A stretch of 45,729 nt of DNA from Oscillospiraceae bacterium (GTDB lineage Bacteria; Bacillota; Clostridia; Oscillospirales; Acutalibacteraceae): assembly GCA_003538135.1 (NCBI GenBank), contig DPOR01000004.1, positions 34,910 to 80,638 on the forward strand, given 5' to 3'. The translations under genes were made by a program, and so were the position numbers. Of this stretch, positions 24,952 through 33,508 are shown in pieces. A model generated the notes under the pieces. The model did not search any database. It had not been told where the DNA came from and worked only from the letters and a program-made list of their open reading frames with translations. Numbering within the stretch: the stretch's first letter is position 1; each line of letters opens with the position of its first letter.

Positions 24952-26214
24952 ATGTCTCCGGAAACTGTTGAAAGAAGAAGAGCCGTGCTGATAAACGTCG
25001 CGTATATCGCGCTCGTGCTCGGTGCGTTTTATCTGTTTATGAAATATGCGTTCTGGACTGTCGCGCCGTTCATATTCGCTTTTGTCCTCGCAGTCGCACT
25101 GCAGCGCCCGACAAATTTCCTCTCGAAAAAGACGCATATCAAAAAAGGAATCGTCTCCGTTATTGCGGTTCTGCTGATAATCGCGCTGCTGGCAACCTTG
25201 ATCGCCCTGACGGGTGCAAGGGTCGTGGCAGAGGCAAAGGGCCTCGCTTCGACTCTCGGCGAATGGCTCAAGAAGCTTCCGGACTATGTAAAGGGCTGGG
25301 AGGAGTCACTCTACCGCCTTGCCGAGCGCCTGCCCGGAGGACTCAAGAGTTCCGCGGAGGAAGCGATAAAATCGCTGTCCGACAAGCTCCTGCTCTCATC
25401 GGAGGAGCGGGCGGCTCTGCGCACGCAGAACGGCGAGAGCAGCGCGGGCATAAATCTCCTGTCACTTCTCAAGCCCTCGCTCAGCGGCGTTTGGTCAACC
25501 GCAAAGCAGATACCGAGCATCTTGGTCGGTATGCTCCTGTTTATTATCGCGGCCTGCTTTATGACCGCCGGATATGACGGCATAGTCGGCTTTATCAAGA
25601 ATCAGCTGACCCCGCAGAAGCGCAGAACGCTCTCAAAGACAAAGAAGATAGTGGTCTCCTCCATGGGCAAGCTCGTCAAGTCCTATGCGCTTATAATGCT
25701 CGTCACCTTTTTCGAAATGCTGATAGGTCTGGGCGTGCTCAAAATTATAGGCGTCTACAAGAGCGGATATATATTTATTATCGCAATAATCACCGCAATA
25801 GTCGATATTCTGCCCGTGCTCGGCACGGGAACGGTCGTTATCCCGTGGGCGGTGTTCTCGCTGATAAATAAGAGCTACGGTCTCGGTATCGGACTGCTCG
25901 TCATATATGCCTGCATAACCGTCATACGTCAGATAATCGAGCCGAAGATAGTTGCAAACAACCTCGGCATTCCGGCGATAGTCAGCATAATGGGTATGTA
26001 TATCGGCGTTCAGCTGTTCGGCTTTATCGGAATATTTATTATGCCTATAATGATAACCGTGCTCAAGGTTCTCAACGACGACGGAGTTATACACATCTGG
26101 CGCAGCTCGAAAAAGGCGGCGGCGCAGGACGCTCCGGCTCCGACGGCGGACGGCTCCGAGGGCGAAAAAGAGCCCGAAAAAGAGTCAAAAGAAGAGAGCG
26201 AACCCGAGAAGTAA
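24952..26214 (+). CDS. AI-2E family transporter (PerM-like)
   Basis: This 420-residue integral membrane protein has about eight hydrophobic segments. The family order is an N-terminal pair (about 15-55), a third near 65-85, a long extracytoplasmic helical region with LAERLPGGL, and a C-terminal block including IVVSSMGKLVKSYALIMLVTF, IIGVYKSGYIFIIAIITAIVDILPVLGTG and QIIEPKIVANNLGI. It is a UPF0118/AI-2E exporter family member, a group that includes sodium/proton antiporters and putative signal exporters; the substrate is unknown. The cytoplasmic tail (last 35 residues) is strongly acidic with EKEPEKESKEE-like runs. The ATG at 24952 follows AGAGGTG; an earlier TTG is less likely. Confidence 0.9.
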   Translation: MSPETVERRRAVLINVAYIALVLGAFYLFMKYAFWTVAPFIFAFVLAVALQRPTNFLSKKTHIKKGIVSVIAVLLIIALLATLIALTGARVVAEAKGLASTLGEWLKKLPDYVKGWEESLYRLAERLPGGLKSSAEEAIKSLSDKLLLSSEERAALRTQNGESSAGINLLSLLKPSLSGVWSTAKQIPSILVGMLLFIIAACFMTAGYDGIVGFIKNQLTPQKRRTLSKTKKIVVSSMGKLVKSYALIMLVTFFEMLIGLGVLKIIGVYKSGYIFIIAIITAIVDILPVLGTGTVVIPWAVFSLINKSYGLGIGLLVIYACITVIRQIIEPKIVANNLGIPAIVSIMGMYIGVQLFGFIGIFIMPIMITVLKVLNDDGVIHIWRSSKKAAAQDAPAPTADGSEGEKEPEKESKEESEPEK

Positions 26215-26218
26215 ATTG

Positions 26219-26246
26219 TTGACATTTGGTCTGCTTGTGTTATAAT
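26219..26246 (+). promoter_or_regulatory. Promoter of the tandem aldolase gene
   Basis: TTGACA (26219-26224) and TATAAT (26241-26246) are 16 bases apart, and the -10 is preceded by TGT. The start of transcription would lie about 55 bases before the gene. Confidence 0.8.
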
Positions 26247-26310
26247 TGAACTGTAGTACAAAATTGTTCACCGGCACAATTTAAATCTTTTTCCCGAAAG
26301 GACGGTTTTC

Positions 26311-27510
26311 ATGGATATTTTACAGGCAAAAAAAGAAGTTATCGCAGCGGGTCTGCGCCTTGTCGAGACCGGTCTTATCGCAAGAACCTGGGGCAACGTC
26401 AGCTGCCGCGTTGACGAAAACAGCTTCGTCATCACCCCGAGCGGAAAGCCCTACGACGGACTGACCCCCGACGACATTGTTGAGGTGAAAATCGACACCC
26501 TGAGCTACGAGGGCAGCGTCAAGCCCTCCTCCGAAAAGGGCGTTCACGCCGAGGTCTACAAGGCTCATCCCGACGCGGGCTTCGTCATTCACACCCATCA
26601 GAAGTTTGCGTCCATAATCAGTGCAACAACGCAGGGAATCCCCTCGCTGACCGAGAAGGGACGCAAGGTTATAGGCGACAGAGTCATGCTCGGCTCTTAC
26701 GGTCTGCCCGGCACGAAGAAGCTCAAAAAGGGCGTCGCCGCCGCAGTCGCCGCCGATATGGACAGCAAGGCTGTTATCATGGCGCACCACGGAGCCGTCT
26801 GCTACGGCAAGGACAGCGAGGAGGCGTTCAACGTCGCCGCCACGCTCGAGCGCGAGAGCGCGCTTTATGTTCTCGACCTTTTCGACAGAAAGTTCGGAGA
26901 AAAAATTGCCGACTTGAGCGAAATGTGTGTTTCCTGGGCACAAAAACACGGAAAAACTATTGTCAAGCATGACGAAACCTGTTATAATAACTCGTATAGA
27001 GACGCAAGCGGAAAGATAGTATTCTATGCTCCCGGCGATAAGGAGCACACCGTCACCGTAGACCCCGTGACCTCGGCGGTCAGCGGCGAGGGAGAGATTC
27101 CGACGGCAGACCTCCATCGCGCCATATATGCTTCACGCGAGGATATCAATGCTATTCTCTATTCTCAGGCTCCCGAGGTGCTCGCAGTCGCCGCCATGGG
27201 CAAGACCGTCAGGCCGCAGCTTGACGACAGCGCCCAGATAATCGGCACGAGCCTCAAATGCGCCAAGAACTCCCCCAAGAAGGTAGTCAGAGCGCTCAAG
27301 GGTCGCCACTGCGTTCTCGTCAAGGACGGCGGCGCGCTCTGCTGCGGCTCGAACGAGAGCAACGCGGGTGCGGTCGAGATGATCGCAGAAAAGAGCTGCC
27401 TTACCTACATAGGCTCCGGCCTCTTCGGTAAGTGCAAGCCGATAAATCCCATCGAGTGCCTGCTCATGAGAGTTATCTATCTCAAGAAATACTCGAAGCA
27501 GGCCGAATAA
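26311..27510 (+). CDS. Tandem class II aldolase/adducin-domain protein, second domain degenerate
   Basis: This 399-residue protein is a head-to-tail fusion of two class II aldolase domains; the family (FucA, AraD, MtnB) normally has one domain of about 215 residues. The first domain (1-205) is intact: E75 as acid/base and zinc ligands H94, H96 and H160 (IHTHQ, AHHG). The second (about 235-395) keeps the fold pattern (LHRAIYASREDINAI, KGRHCVLVKDGGAL), but T265, Y284, Q286 and G340 replace the catalytic and zinc residues. It probably acts on a sugar phosphate such as fuculose or ribulose phosphate; substrate unknown. AAAGGACGG precedes the start and a good promoter lies upstream. Confidence 0.88.
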   Translation: MDILQAKKEVIAAGLRLVETGLIARTWGNVSCRVDENSFVITPSGKPYDGLTPDDIVEVKIDTLSYEGSVKPSSEKGVHAEVYKAHPDAGFVIHTHQKFASIISATTQGIPSLTEKGRKVIGDRVMLGSYGLPGTKKLKKGVAAAVAADMDSKAVIMAHHGAVCYGKDSEEAFNVAATLERESALYVLDLFDRKFGEKIADLSEMCVSWAQKHGKTIVKHDETCYNNSYRDASGKIVFYAPGDKEHTVTVDPVTSAVSGEGEIPTADLHRAIYASREDINAILYSQAPEVLAVAAMGKTVRPQLDDSAQIIGTSLKCAKNSPKKVVRALKGRHCVLVKDGGALCCGSNESNAGAVEMIAEKSCLTYIGSGLFGKCKPINPIECLLMRVIYLKKYSKQAE

Positions 27511-27550
27511 ATCAGACACCTACCATCTTCTTGCCCCCGTTTTATACAAA

Positions 27551-27587
27551 GAAAATCCCGACCTTAACCGGTCGGGATTTTCTTTTG
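27551..27587 (+). terminator. Terminator after the tandem aldolase gene
   Basis: GAAAATCCCGACC pairs with GGTCGGGATTTTC around TTAACC, followed by TTTTG. Confidence 0.85.
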
Positions 27588-27596
27588 TGCGATAAA

Positions 27597-27625
27597 ATAA
27601 CCACCGTCCGCGACGGTGGTTATTG
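27597..27625 (-). terminator. Terminator after the alpha/beta hydrolase gene (minus strand)
   Basis: AACCACCGTC and GACGGTGGTT form a tight hairpin; on the minus strand it is followed by ATTTTATC. Confidence 0.7.
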
Positions 27626-27627
27626 CT

Positions 27628-28599
27628 TTAGCTGCCTATATGTTTTTCTACGAATCTTTCAACCGTGCTCCAATATATTTCCGGTTCAACCGAGGACGAG
27701 AGCGCGTGACCCGCTCCCTCGACGGTCAGGCTTTCCTTTTCGCACGCCGCCGCCGAGAACAGCTCGCCGAGCATTTTGTAGGGCACCAGCTCATCCGCCG
27801 TGCCGTGGATGAACAGGGTGGGAATATCGCTCTTTTTAACCTGCTCGAGCGCGCTCGCCTGCTTGAAATCATAGCCGTCGCGGAGCTTCGAGAGGGCTGA
27901 GGCTGCGTTGAGCACCGGGAACCACGGGATATGTATCATTTCGGCCTCCCAGATGAACTCATCCCACTCCGAGGTGTAGCCGCAGTCCGCGATAACGGCC
28001 TTGACGTTTTCGGGCAGCGTCTCGCCCGATGCCATGAGCACCGTCGCCGCGCCCATGGACACGCCGTGCAGGATTATCCTCGCGTCGGGGTCCCACGAGA
28101 GAATGAGCTTTATCCACTCGATAACGTCCATGCGCTCCGGCCAGCCCATGCCGATTTTAGTTCCCTCGCTTTCGCCGTGGGCGCGCGCATCGACCGCAAG
28201 AACATTGAAGCCGAGGGAGTGAAACTTATGGACAAAGCCCGCCATATGCCTGGCCTTGCTCGTATATCCGTGGCAGACGAGAACATAATCCGCGCCGGGA
28301 TTTTCGAACTTTCTTCCGTGCAGCCGCAGAGATTCGGACATAATAAATACGTCCTCGCCGTGCTCGTCGTACCATTCCCGGATTTCCGGCGTGCCCGTGA
28401 GTCCGCTGTATTTTGCGCTCGAATCCTCGCCGTCGGACTTGCTTGCCATCTTCTGAATGAGGTTGTTGAGCTTGCTCATATGTATGGGCGATTTCGTGTT
28501 TATCGAGAAATTATATAAAATCTCCGCCGAAGCCGCGGTCAGAGCGGTCAGCCCGCCGAGAGTTCCGAGGACGACGCCCGCTGTTTTTCTGCTGTTCAT
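27628..28599 (-). CDS. Membrane-anchored alpha/beta hydrolase
   Basis: This 323-residue protein has an N-terminal signal anchor (about 5-30). The alpha/beta hydrolase domain that follows has the oxyanion segment VLVCHGYTSKA (about 105-115), the nucleophile elbow HGVSMGAA with serine near 187, a downstream aspartate in LFIHGTADELVP and the catalytic histidine in GAGHALSS. It resembles cell-surface serine hydrolases of the BAAT/YqkD type. The substrate is unknown. The start at 28599 follows AGGAGGAAGTTT; a longer in-frame extension to 28689 overlaps a terminator and is not used. Confidence 0.87.
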   Translation of the reverse strand: MNSRKTAGVVLGTLGGLTALTAASAEILYNFSINTKSPIHMSKLNNLIQKMASKSDGEDSSAKYSGLTGTPEIREWYDEHGEDVFIMSESLRLHGRKFENPGADYVLVCHGYTSKARHMAGFVHKFHSLGFNVLAVDARAHGESEGTKIGMGWPERMDVIEWIKLILSWDPDARIILHGVSMGAATVLMASGETLPENVKAVIADCGYTSEWDEFIWEAEMIHIPWFPVLNAASALSKLRDGYDFKQASALEQVKKSDIPTLFIHGTADELVPYKMLGELFSAAACEKESLTVEGAGHALSSSVEPEIYWSTVERFVEKHIGS

Positions 28600-28682
28600 A
28601 AACTTCCTCCTGCTTTTTTTCAAGATTATAGCATAACCGCAAATGCCGTTCAAGCTTTTTATATAAAGACTGTATGCATAAA

Positions 28683-28736
28683 AAAACAAAGGTCATAATC
28701 CGCGTTTTAATCCGTGAACTATGACCTTTTTTAAAA
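28683..28736 (-). terminator. Bidirectional terminator between the hydrolase and DHHW genes
   Basis: Long arms AAAAAAGGTCATA and TATGACCTTTGTTTTTT enclose an imperfect inner stem. It lies just beyond the stop of the DHHW gene on the minus strand. Confidence 0.75.
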
Positions 28737-28748
28737 GCTTTTTGCCGC

Positions 28749-29834
28749 TTATGCCATGTTTTCCAGCGCATTCATAAACTTCGGGTTGCTGGGGATGAAC
28801 ATATAGTTGAGGAACAGAACCTCGTCTATCGCATTGGTCTTGACGAAGTCCGCGAGCTTAACGGTCAGCATACGCGGGTCGAGGACATAGACCGTCTTGT
28901 AGTTTGCGCAGAGCCACGGGACAAAGGCGTTGGCGTAGCTCTCCTTTATGACAACAATGCTCCTGTCGCTCTGAGCGTCGGTCGTTATCTTGATAACGCC
29001 GTGGTCGCCGCCTATAAAGGCTAAGTATTTGTTGGAGGATGTCGTCTCGGTGTTTATGACCTGAATGCCGTAGCCGTCGCTCATGGCGGCGTCGGTATCG
29101 GAGGCTGTGGCCGTTGTGTTGACGGGCGGAAGGAAATATTCCACATAGTCCGGGTCATTTGCGAGCACGGGGCTCTTTGTGTATTTGTAAAAAAGTCCGA
29201 GGAACGGCGAGAGCTTGCCGCTCTGCAGGGTGTCCTTGTCAACGGGCTTGAAGTCCGCGACATTCGCAAAGGCTCTGTAGGCGTAGTATGCGCCGCGGGT
29301 CGTCCAGTGGTGATCGCTTCTGAAATAGAGATATTCGTCCGTGTGCGCCGCAATTTCGGCGTAGACATTGACGGGCGTTATATCCTTGAGCTGCTCATAG
29401 ATATAGCACATGCCCTCGTACTGCGACTTCGATACGCCGGTGTTGTATTTGCTCGGCGCATAAAATTCTATAGCGGTCGGCGCCATGAGGCAGTAGGCCT
29501 TGGTGTTCGGCATCTCCGCCTTGAGGCGGTTGAGCGCGTCGGCGTAGGACTTCATGTTTTTATATGAGTTGCCGTAGGGCTCCATTTCGCGGTTGCCGAT
29601 TTCGATTATAGACGAGCCGCTGTAGGTCTTTATCTTCACATCGTCGGAGACGGAGACCGCGTTTTTCGGCTTGACGAGGCTTCCGTCCTCGTTGGTCGGA
29701 GGCTCTGTGCTTTTCTCCTCGGTCGTCTGCTCCTCGGCGGGCGCGGTCGAGTCGCTCTGCGTGTCTTTGACTGCGCATCCCGCAAATGACAACAGCATGG
29801 CCGCCGCCAAAACGGCTGCAAAAAATCTTCTCAT
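28749..29834 (-). CDS. DHHW family lipoprotein (AlgJ/SGNH hydrolase-like)
   Basis: This 361-residue protein has a lipoprotein signal peptide with lipobox LSFAGC, so the mature protein starts at about C20. A Ser/Thr/Glu-rich linker follows. The catalytic region has the DHHW motif in YFRSDHHWTTRGAYYAY (about 182-198) and a further IKESYANAF segment with a likely serine. Members are related to AlgJ/AlgX-type SGNH hydrolases or acetyltransferases and often accompany a membrane O-acyltransferase; no such partner is in this window. GGGAGG lies twelve bases before the ATG, longer than usual. Confidence 0.85.
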   Translation of the reverse strand: MRRFFAAVLAAAMLLSFAGCAVKDTQSDSTAPAEEQTTEEKSTEPPTNEDGSLVKPKNAVSVSDDVKIKTYSGSSIIEIGNREMEPYGNSYKNMKSYADALNRLKAEMPNTKAYCLMAPTAIEFYAPSKYNTGVSKSQYEGMCYIYEQLKDITPVNVYAEIAAHTDEYLYFRSDHHWTTRGAYYAYRAFANVADFKPVDKDTLQSGKLSPFLGLFYKYTKSPVLANDPDYVEYFLPPVNTTATASDTDAAMSDGYGIQVINTETTSSNKYLAFIGGDHGVIKITTDAQSDRSIVVIKESYANAFVPWLCANYKTVYVLDPRMLTVKLADFVKTNAIDEVLFLNYMFIPSNPKFMNALENMA

Positions 29835-29929
29835 TTTTATTGAATACCTCCCGATTGCTTCGTTGTATATATAATAGCACACTTTTTATAAAAAATGTGC
29901 GAATTTTGATTTTTAATTTCGTCGGGCGT

Positions 29930-29962
29930 GAAAAATCCCGGCACAGGGCCGGGAGAATTTTC
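29930..29962 (-). terminator. Terminator after the YD-like lipoprotein pair
   Basis: On the minus strand CTCCCGGCCC and GTGCCGGGAT arms are followed by TTTTTCACG, just beyond the stop at 29977. Confidence 0.75.
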
Positions 29963-29976
29963 GGAACATCTTAAAG

Positions 29977-30999
29977 CTACGCCGTCTCGGGTGTGACTAT
30001 GCTCTTGTTCTTTTGATATTCGTATGTTGTTTTGCTGCCGTCCGTGCCCGTGACCGCTATCTTGGCGGTCTCATATTCGTATGAATACGAGATAACCTCG
30101 GTGCTTCCCGCCTCGCCGTCCTGGAACCGGGTCTCCTTTATTTCGACGGGATTTCCGTAGGCGTCGTTTTTGTACTCCTTTTCGGTCTCGGCGCCGAAGG
30201 AATCCCTGACGGTCAGCCTTATCAGCGCGCCGCGCTCGTCATATTCGTATTCGGTGATGATTTTAGACGTGTTGAAGGGATTTTTGACTGTATATGTCTG
30301 GCGCACTATATCGCCGTCGGAGTTATATTTATAGGTAAACGTCTCCGTAAAGCTCTCGGACGCGGTCTCTGAGGAATTTCTCTCGCTCTTGACGAGCCTT
30401 CCCTTGCCGTCGTAAGAAAAGACGGTGCTCCCGTAAAAATCGCTTTTTTCTGCGAGTCTGCCGTGCTTGTCATACGAAAAATTCAGTGTTGCGGTCACTT
30501 CGCCGGAGGGCTCCGCCGAGGTGATTTTTGTTATTCTCTTCTCCGAGTCGTACTCGTAGCGGTAGGTACCTTGGGAATGCCCCGAGCGGCTGATTTCCTT
30601 CACCGTGCCGTCGCTGTTGTAGGTATAGCCGTATGACCTCTTTTCGGTGGAAAAGTTCTCCGCGGAAATCAGGACATAGGTGATATATGAAACGAGGTCG
30701 CCGCGCGAGTTATATTCCTTTGTCCAGCTCGCGGTATAAGTCGTGTCTTTCTGATAACCGCTCGATGTTTGATTCCAGTGATACCACCCGTCGAGGTCGA
30801 TGCCGAGGAAATACCTGGAGTTTTTTATGTCGGCATTAACATCCGCGACAGATGCGGTGCTTTCGGGATTATCTTCGGATACTGTCTCATCGTTTTTTCC
30901 CGTTGTGTCGGTTTGGTCTTTGTCGTGTTTCCGGCAGCCGGCAAAGGCTGCAAGCGCGAGGACGGCGAGAACCGCGGCAATAAATCTTCGGATCTTCAT
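29977..30999 (-). CDS. YD-repeat-like lipoprotein, paralog 1
   Basis: This 340-residue protein has a lipobox (LAAFAGC, mature start about C22) and an Asp/Thr/Ser-rich linker. The conserved block YFLGIDLDGWYHW lies at about 63-75. After it come many short beta-hairpin units of the type YEYDSEKRITKI, FSYDKHGRLAEK and YEYDERGALIRL, reminiscent of YD repeats in RHS/WapA proteins. It should be an exported surface protein; function unknown. GGGAGG lies six bases before the ATG. It starts only 33 bases after paralog 2 ends, so the two are co-transcribed. The first 243 bases, including the leader, are almost identical to paralog 2. Confidence 0.85.
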   Translation of the reverse strand: MKIRRFIAAVLAVLALAAFAGCRKHDKDQTDTTGKNDETVSEDNPESTASVADVNADIKNSRYFLGIDLDGWYHWNQTSSGYQKDTTYTASWTKEYNSRGDLVSYITYVLISAENFSTEKRSYGYTYNSDGTVKEISRSGHSQGTYRYEYDSEKRITKITSAEPSGEVTATLNFSYDKHGRLAEKSDFYGSTVFSYDGKGRLVKSERNSSETASESFTETFTYKYNSDGDIVRQTYTVKNPFNTSKIITEYEYDERGALIRLTVRDSFGAETEKEYKNDAYGNPVEIKETRFQDGEAGSTEVISYSYEYETAKIAVTGTDGSKTTYEYQKNKSIVTPETA

Positions 31000-31015
31000 A
31001 AAATACCTCCCTTTA
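30773..31015 (-). repeat. 243-base near-identical block shared with 31820-32062
   Basis: Covers the ribosome site, signal peptide, linker and the DLDGWYHW block of paralog 1. It differs from 31820-32062 at a single base (30973/32020). Sequence on the 3' side of the block diverges abruptly. Confidence 0.95.
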
Positions 31016-31032
31016 TTCTCGACATTCAACGC

Positions 31033-32046
31033 TCAGAACTCAGCCGACTCAGGCATGAGTATGCTCTTGTTCTTTTGATACTCATATATTTTTTTATCGC
31101 CGTCCGAGCGAGTAACCGATATCTTCGCCGTCTCATATTCGTATGAATAAGTGTAGGAATAAGAGCTGATAAAATCTCCGTTTGAGGTCTTCGTTTCCTT
31201 GATCTCAACTGGATTGCCGTAGGCGTCGTTCTTGTATTCTTTCTCTATCGTCGAGCCGTAGGAGTCGGTCGAGACAAGCTTTATGAGCGCACCTCTCTCA
31301 TCGTATTTGTATTCGGTCACGCCCTTGAAGGAGCTGCTCGGGAACTTGTTGCTTTCGGTTTTGCGAATAACGTCGCCCCTGCCGTTATACTCATAAGCAA
31401 AGGTGTTGACAAAGCCCTCGTAGGTTGTTTGCACTCTTTTGATGAGCTTTCCGCCGTTATTATACGAAAAGACGATATCCCAATATTTGCACTTGACGTT
31501 TAAGAGCGTCCCGTTTTTGTCATACGAAAAGGTCATATCGTATGTATCCTCGTCGGCGGGCGACGCATTTATCTTTGTTATTCTCTTGGCGGCATCGTAC
31601 TCGTAGAGGTAGGTTGCGGGGAAATAGCCGGAGCAGCGGACTTCCTTCACCGTGCCGTCGCCGTTATACGAATAGGCGAACAGCCTCCGATCTTCGTGAT
31701 AGTTTCCGGGTGAAATCGGCTCGTATACGACGGACGATACTATATCTCCGCGTGAGTTATATTTCTTTTCCTGAAGTGCAGTATACTTCGAACCGTCTTG
31801 AAATCCGTCGCCGACTTTGTTCCAGTGATACCACCCGTCGAGGTCGATGCCGAGGAAATACCTGGAGTTTTTTATGTCGGCATTAACATCCGCGACAGAT
31901 GCGGTGCTTTCGGGATTATCTTCGGATACTGTCTCATCGTTTTTTCCCGTTGTGTCGGTTTGGTCTTTGTCGTGTTTCCGGCAGCCGGCAAAGGCTGCAA
32001 GCGCGAGGACGGCGAGAACTGCGGCAATAAATCTTCGGATCTTCAT
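31033..32046 (-). CDS. YD-repeat-like lipoprotein, paralog 2
   Basis: This 337-residue lipoprotein has the same signal peptide, lipobox and linker as paralog 1 (identical for the first 70 or so residues). A diverged middle of YD-like units follows (FSYDKNGTLLNV, YEYNGRGDVIRK, YKYDERGALIKL). The C-terminal part SYGSTIEKEYKNDAYGNP is shared at DNA level with paralog 3, not paralog 1. It ends with YEYQKNKSI, a tail common to all three. The exported location is clear; the function is unknown. GGGAGG lies six bases before the ATG. Confidence 0.85.
   Translation of the reverse strand: MKIRRFIAAVLAVLALAAFAGCRKHDKDQTDTTGKNDETVSEDNPESTASVADVNADIKNSRYFLGIDLDGWYHWNKVGDGFQDGSKYTALQEKKYNSRGDIVSSVVYEPISPGNYHEDRRLFAYSYNGDGTVKEVRCSGYFPATYLYEYDAAKRITKINASPADEDTYDMTFSYDKNGTLLNVKCKYWDIVFSYNNGGKLIKRVQTTYEGFVNTFAYEYNGRGDVIRKTESNKFPSSSFKGVTEYKYDERGALIKLVSTDSYGSTIEKEYKNDAYGNPVEIKETKTSNGDFISSYSYTYSYEYETAKISVTRSDGDKKIYEYQKNKSILMPESAEF
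31186..31284 (-). repeat. Block shared with paralog 3 (32337-32435)
   Basis: About 99 bases coding for the VSTDSYGSTIEKEYKNDAYG-type segment match 32337-32435 with one difference. Paralog 1 is clearly different here. This is the second recombination tract in the cluster. Confidence 0.9.
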
Positions 32047-32062
32047 AAAATACCTCCCTTTA
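31820..32062 (-). repeat. 243-base near-identical block shared with 30773-31015
   Basis: Partner of the block in paralog 1, at an offset of 1047 bases. It includes the ribosome site and the first 76 or so codons of paralog 2. Confidence 0.95.
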
Positions 32063-32138
32063 ATTTCTCCTGTCATCCACATAATAGCATATTTCCCGAA
32101 AAAAAGATACAGATTTTGATTTTTATTTTCACGGCACA

Positions 32139-32168
32139 GAAAAAAATCCCGGCGCGAAGCCGGGATCT
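32139..32168 (-). terminator. Terminator after YD-like lipoprotein paralog 3
   Basis: On the minus strand GATCCCGGC and GCCGGGATT arms are followed by TTTTTTCTG, close to the stop at 32184. Confidence 0.8.
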
Positions 32169-32183
32169 CTGTTTTGTAAAATA

Positions 32184-33341
32184 TCAGAATATGCGCGAAT
32201 CGTCCAGCATAATGCTCTGATTCTTATGATACTCGTATATCTTTTTGCTGCCGTCGTGCTCGGTCACGGTTATCCGATTGGATTCGTACTTATATGTATA
32301 GGGATAAGTATGCGAGCTTACGGTTTTGCCGTTTGCGGTCTTCGTTTCCTTGATCTCAACGGGATTGCCGTAGGCGTCGTTCTTGTATTCTTTCTCTATC
32401 GTCGAGCCGTAGGAGTCGGTCGAGACAAGCTTTATAAGCGCGCCGTTTTCGTCATATTTGTAGTCGGTCACATTCTTCAAATAGTCATCCGACTGCTTGA
32501 CTTCCTCGGTCTTGCGGGAGATGTCGTTACGGCTGTTGTATTCGTATTTGTACGATTTTACAAGACCGCCGGAATAAACTTTCTCTTTCTTTGAGACTCT
32601 TCCGCTGCCGTCATACGAAACGGTGATTTTGTATTCGGTGCCGTCCATGCCGGCAACCCTGCCGCTGTCAACTCCGATGAGCTTTCCGCTTTTGTTATAT
32701 GTGAACTTGTACGAGTTCATAGTGTCGCCGGATATAGGCTCAACAACGGAGATTTTGGTGATCCTCTTCGCAGAGTCGTATTCATAGCTGTATATGTAGC
32801 CGTTGCCGCCGTCGGTGCGGATCTCTTTTACGGTGCCGTTGCTGTTATAGGTATATTCGTATGTCGTTGTAATGGAGGGAATGCTTTCTCCGTCAAGAGT
32901 TTTGTATGATACGCGCTTTACAAGGTTGTCGTGAGAATCAAATTCCTCTGTCCAGACCTTGATATAATTTGCGCCTTCATTATAACCTTTTCCGGCAAGC
33001 GCCCAGTTGTACCATCCGTCAAGGTCGGTGCCGAGGAAATATTTTGACTTCTTTACGTCGGGCTTGTTCGGCCTTGCGGTCGCCGCGGCGGTCGGCTTCT
33101 GCGTTTCTTTTGCAGTTTCGGCGGTGCCGGACGAAGAGGCTTCATTGCCGGCGGCTTCGCTTGCCGTGTCGCTTGCCTGCGCGTCGGTGCTTTCGGGCTG
33201 ATTTTCCGACATGGCTTCGTCTGCTTTCCCTCCTGCGGCGTTGAGAGGCTCTTTGCCCGTGTCTTTTTTTACATTGCATCCAACAAATGACAAGAGCGCC
33301 AGAACTGCGAGAATGACGGCTAAAAGTCTTTTGATGTTCAT
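32184..33341 (-). CDS. YD-repeat-like lipoprotein, paralog 3
   Basis: This 385-residue protein has a lipobox (LLSFVGC, mature start about C22) and a much longer low-complexity linker rich in Ala, Ser, Thr, Glu and Lys (about 23-97). The block KYFLGTDLDGWYNW and about nine YD-like units follow (YEYTYNSNGTVKEI, YEYDSAKRITKI, VSYDGSGRVSKK, YKYDENGALIKL). It ends in YEYHKNQSIMLDD. It is the most diverged of the three at the front but shares a recombination tract with paralog 2. AGGAGGTG lies before the start. A terminator follows, so it is transcribed separately from paralogs 1 and 2. Confidence 0.85.
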   Translation of the reverse strand: MNIKRLLAVILAVLALLSFVGCNVKKDTGKEPLNAAGGKADEAMSENQPESTDAQASDTASEAAGNEASSSGTAETAKETQKPTAAATARPNKPDVKKSKYFLGTDLDGWYNWALAGKGYNEGANYIKVWTEEFDSHDNLVKRVSYKTLDGESIPSITTTYEYTYNSNGTVKEIRTDGGNGYIYSYEYDSAKRITKISVVEPISGDTMNSYKFTYNKSGKLIGVDSGRVAGMDGTEYKITVSYDGSGRVSKKEKVYSGGLVKSYKYEYNSRNDISRKTEEVKQSDDYLKNVTDYKYDENGALIKLVSTDSYGSTIEKEYKNDAYGNPVEIKETKTANGKTVSSHTYPYTYKYESNRITVTEHDGSKKIYEYHKNQSIMLDDSRIF

Positions 33342-33454
33342 AAAACACCTCCTGTGAAATTTTTCTTTCCGCCTATATAATATCATATTTTTTGTAATTT
33401 TGTTGCTGTTTTAGATTATTTGCATCTGGAAAAGTAAAAATGATGTCAAAAAGC

Positions 33455-33492
33455 ATAAAAACAGCTCTCAGAAATGAATCCGAGAGCCGCTG
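33455..33492 (-). terminator. Terminator after the metallophosphoesterase gene (minus strand)
   Basis: On the minus strand CGGCTCTCGGATTC and its partner ending in GAGAGCTG form a stem followed by TTTTTATGC. Confidence 0.7.
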
Positions 33493-33508
33493 TGTGACTG
33501 TATTATAA

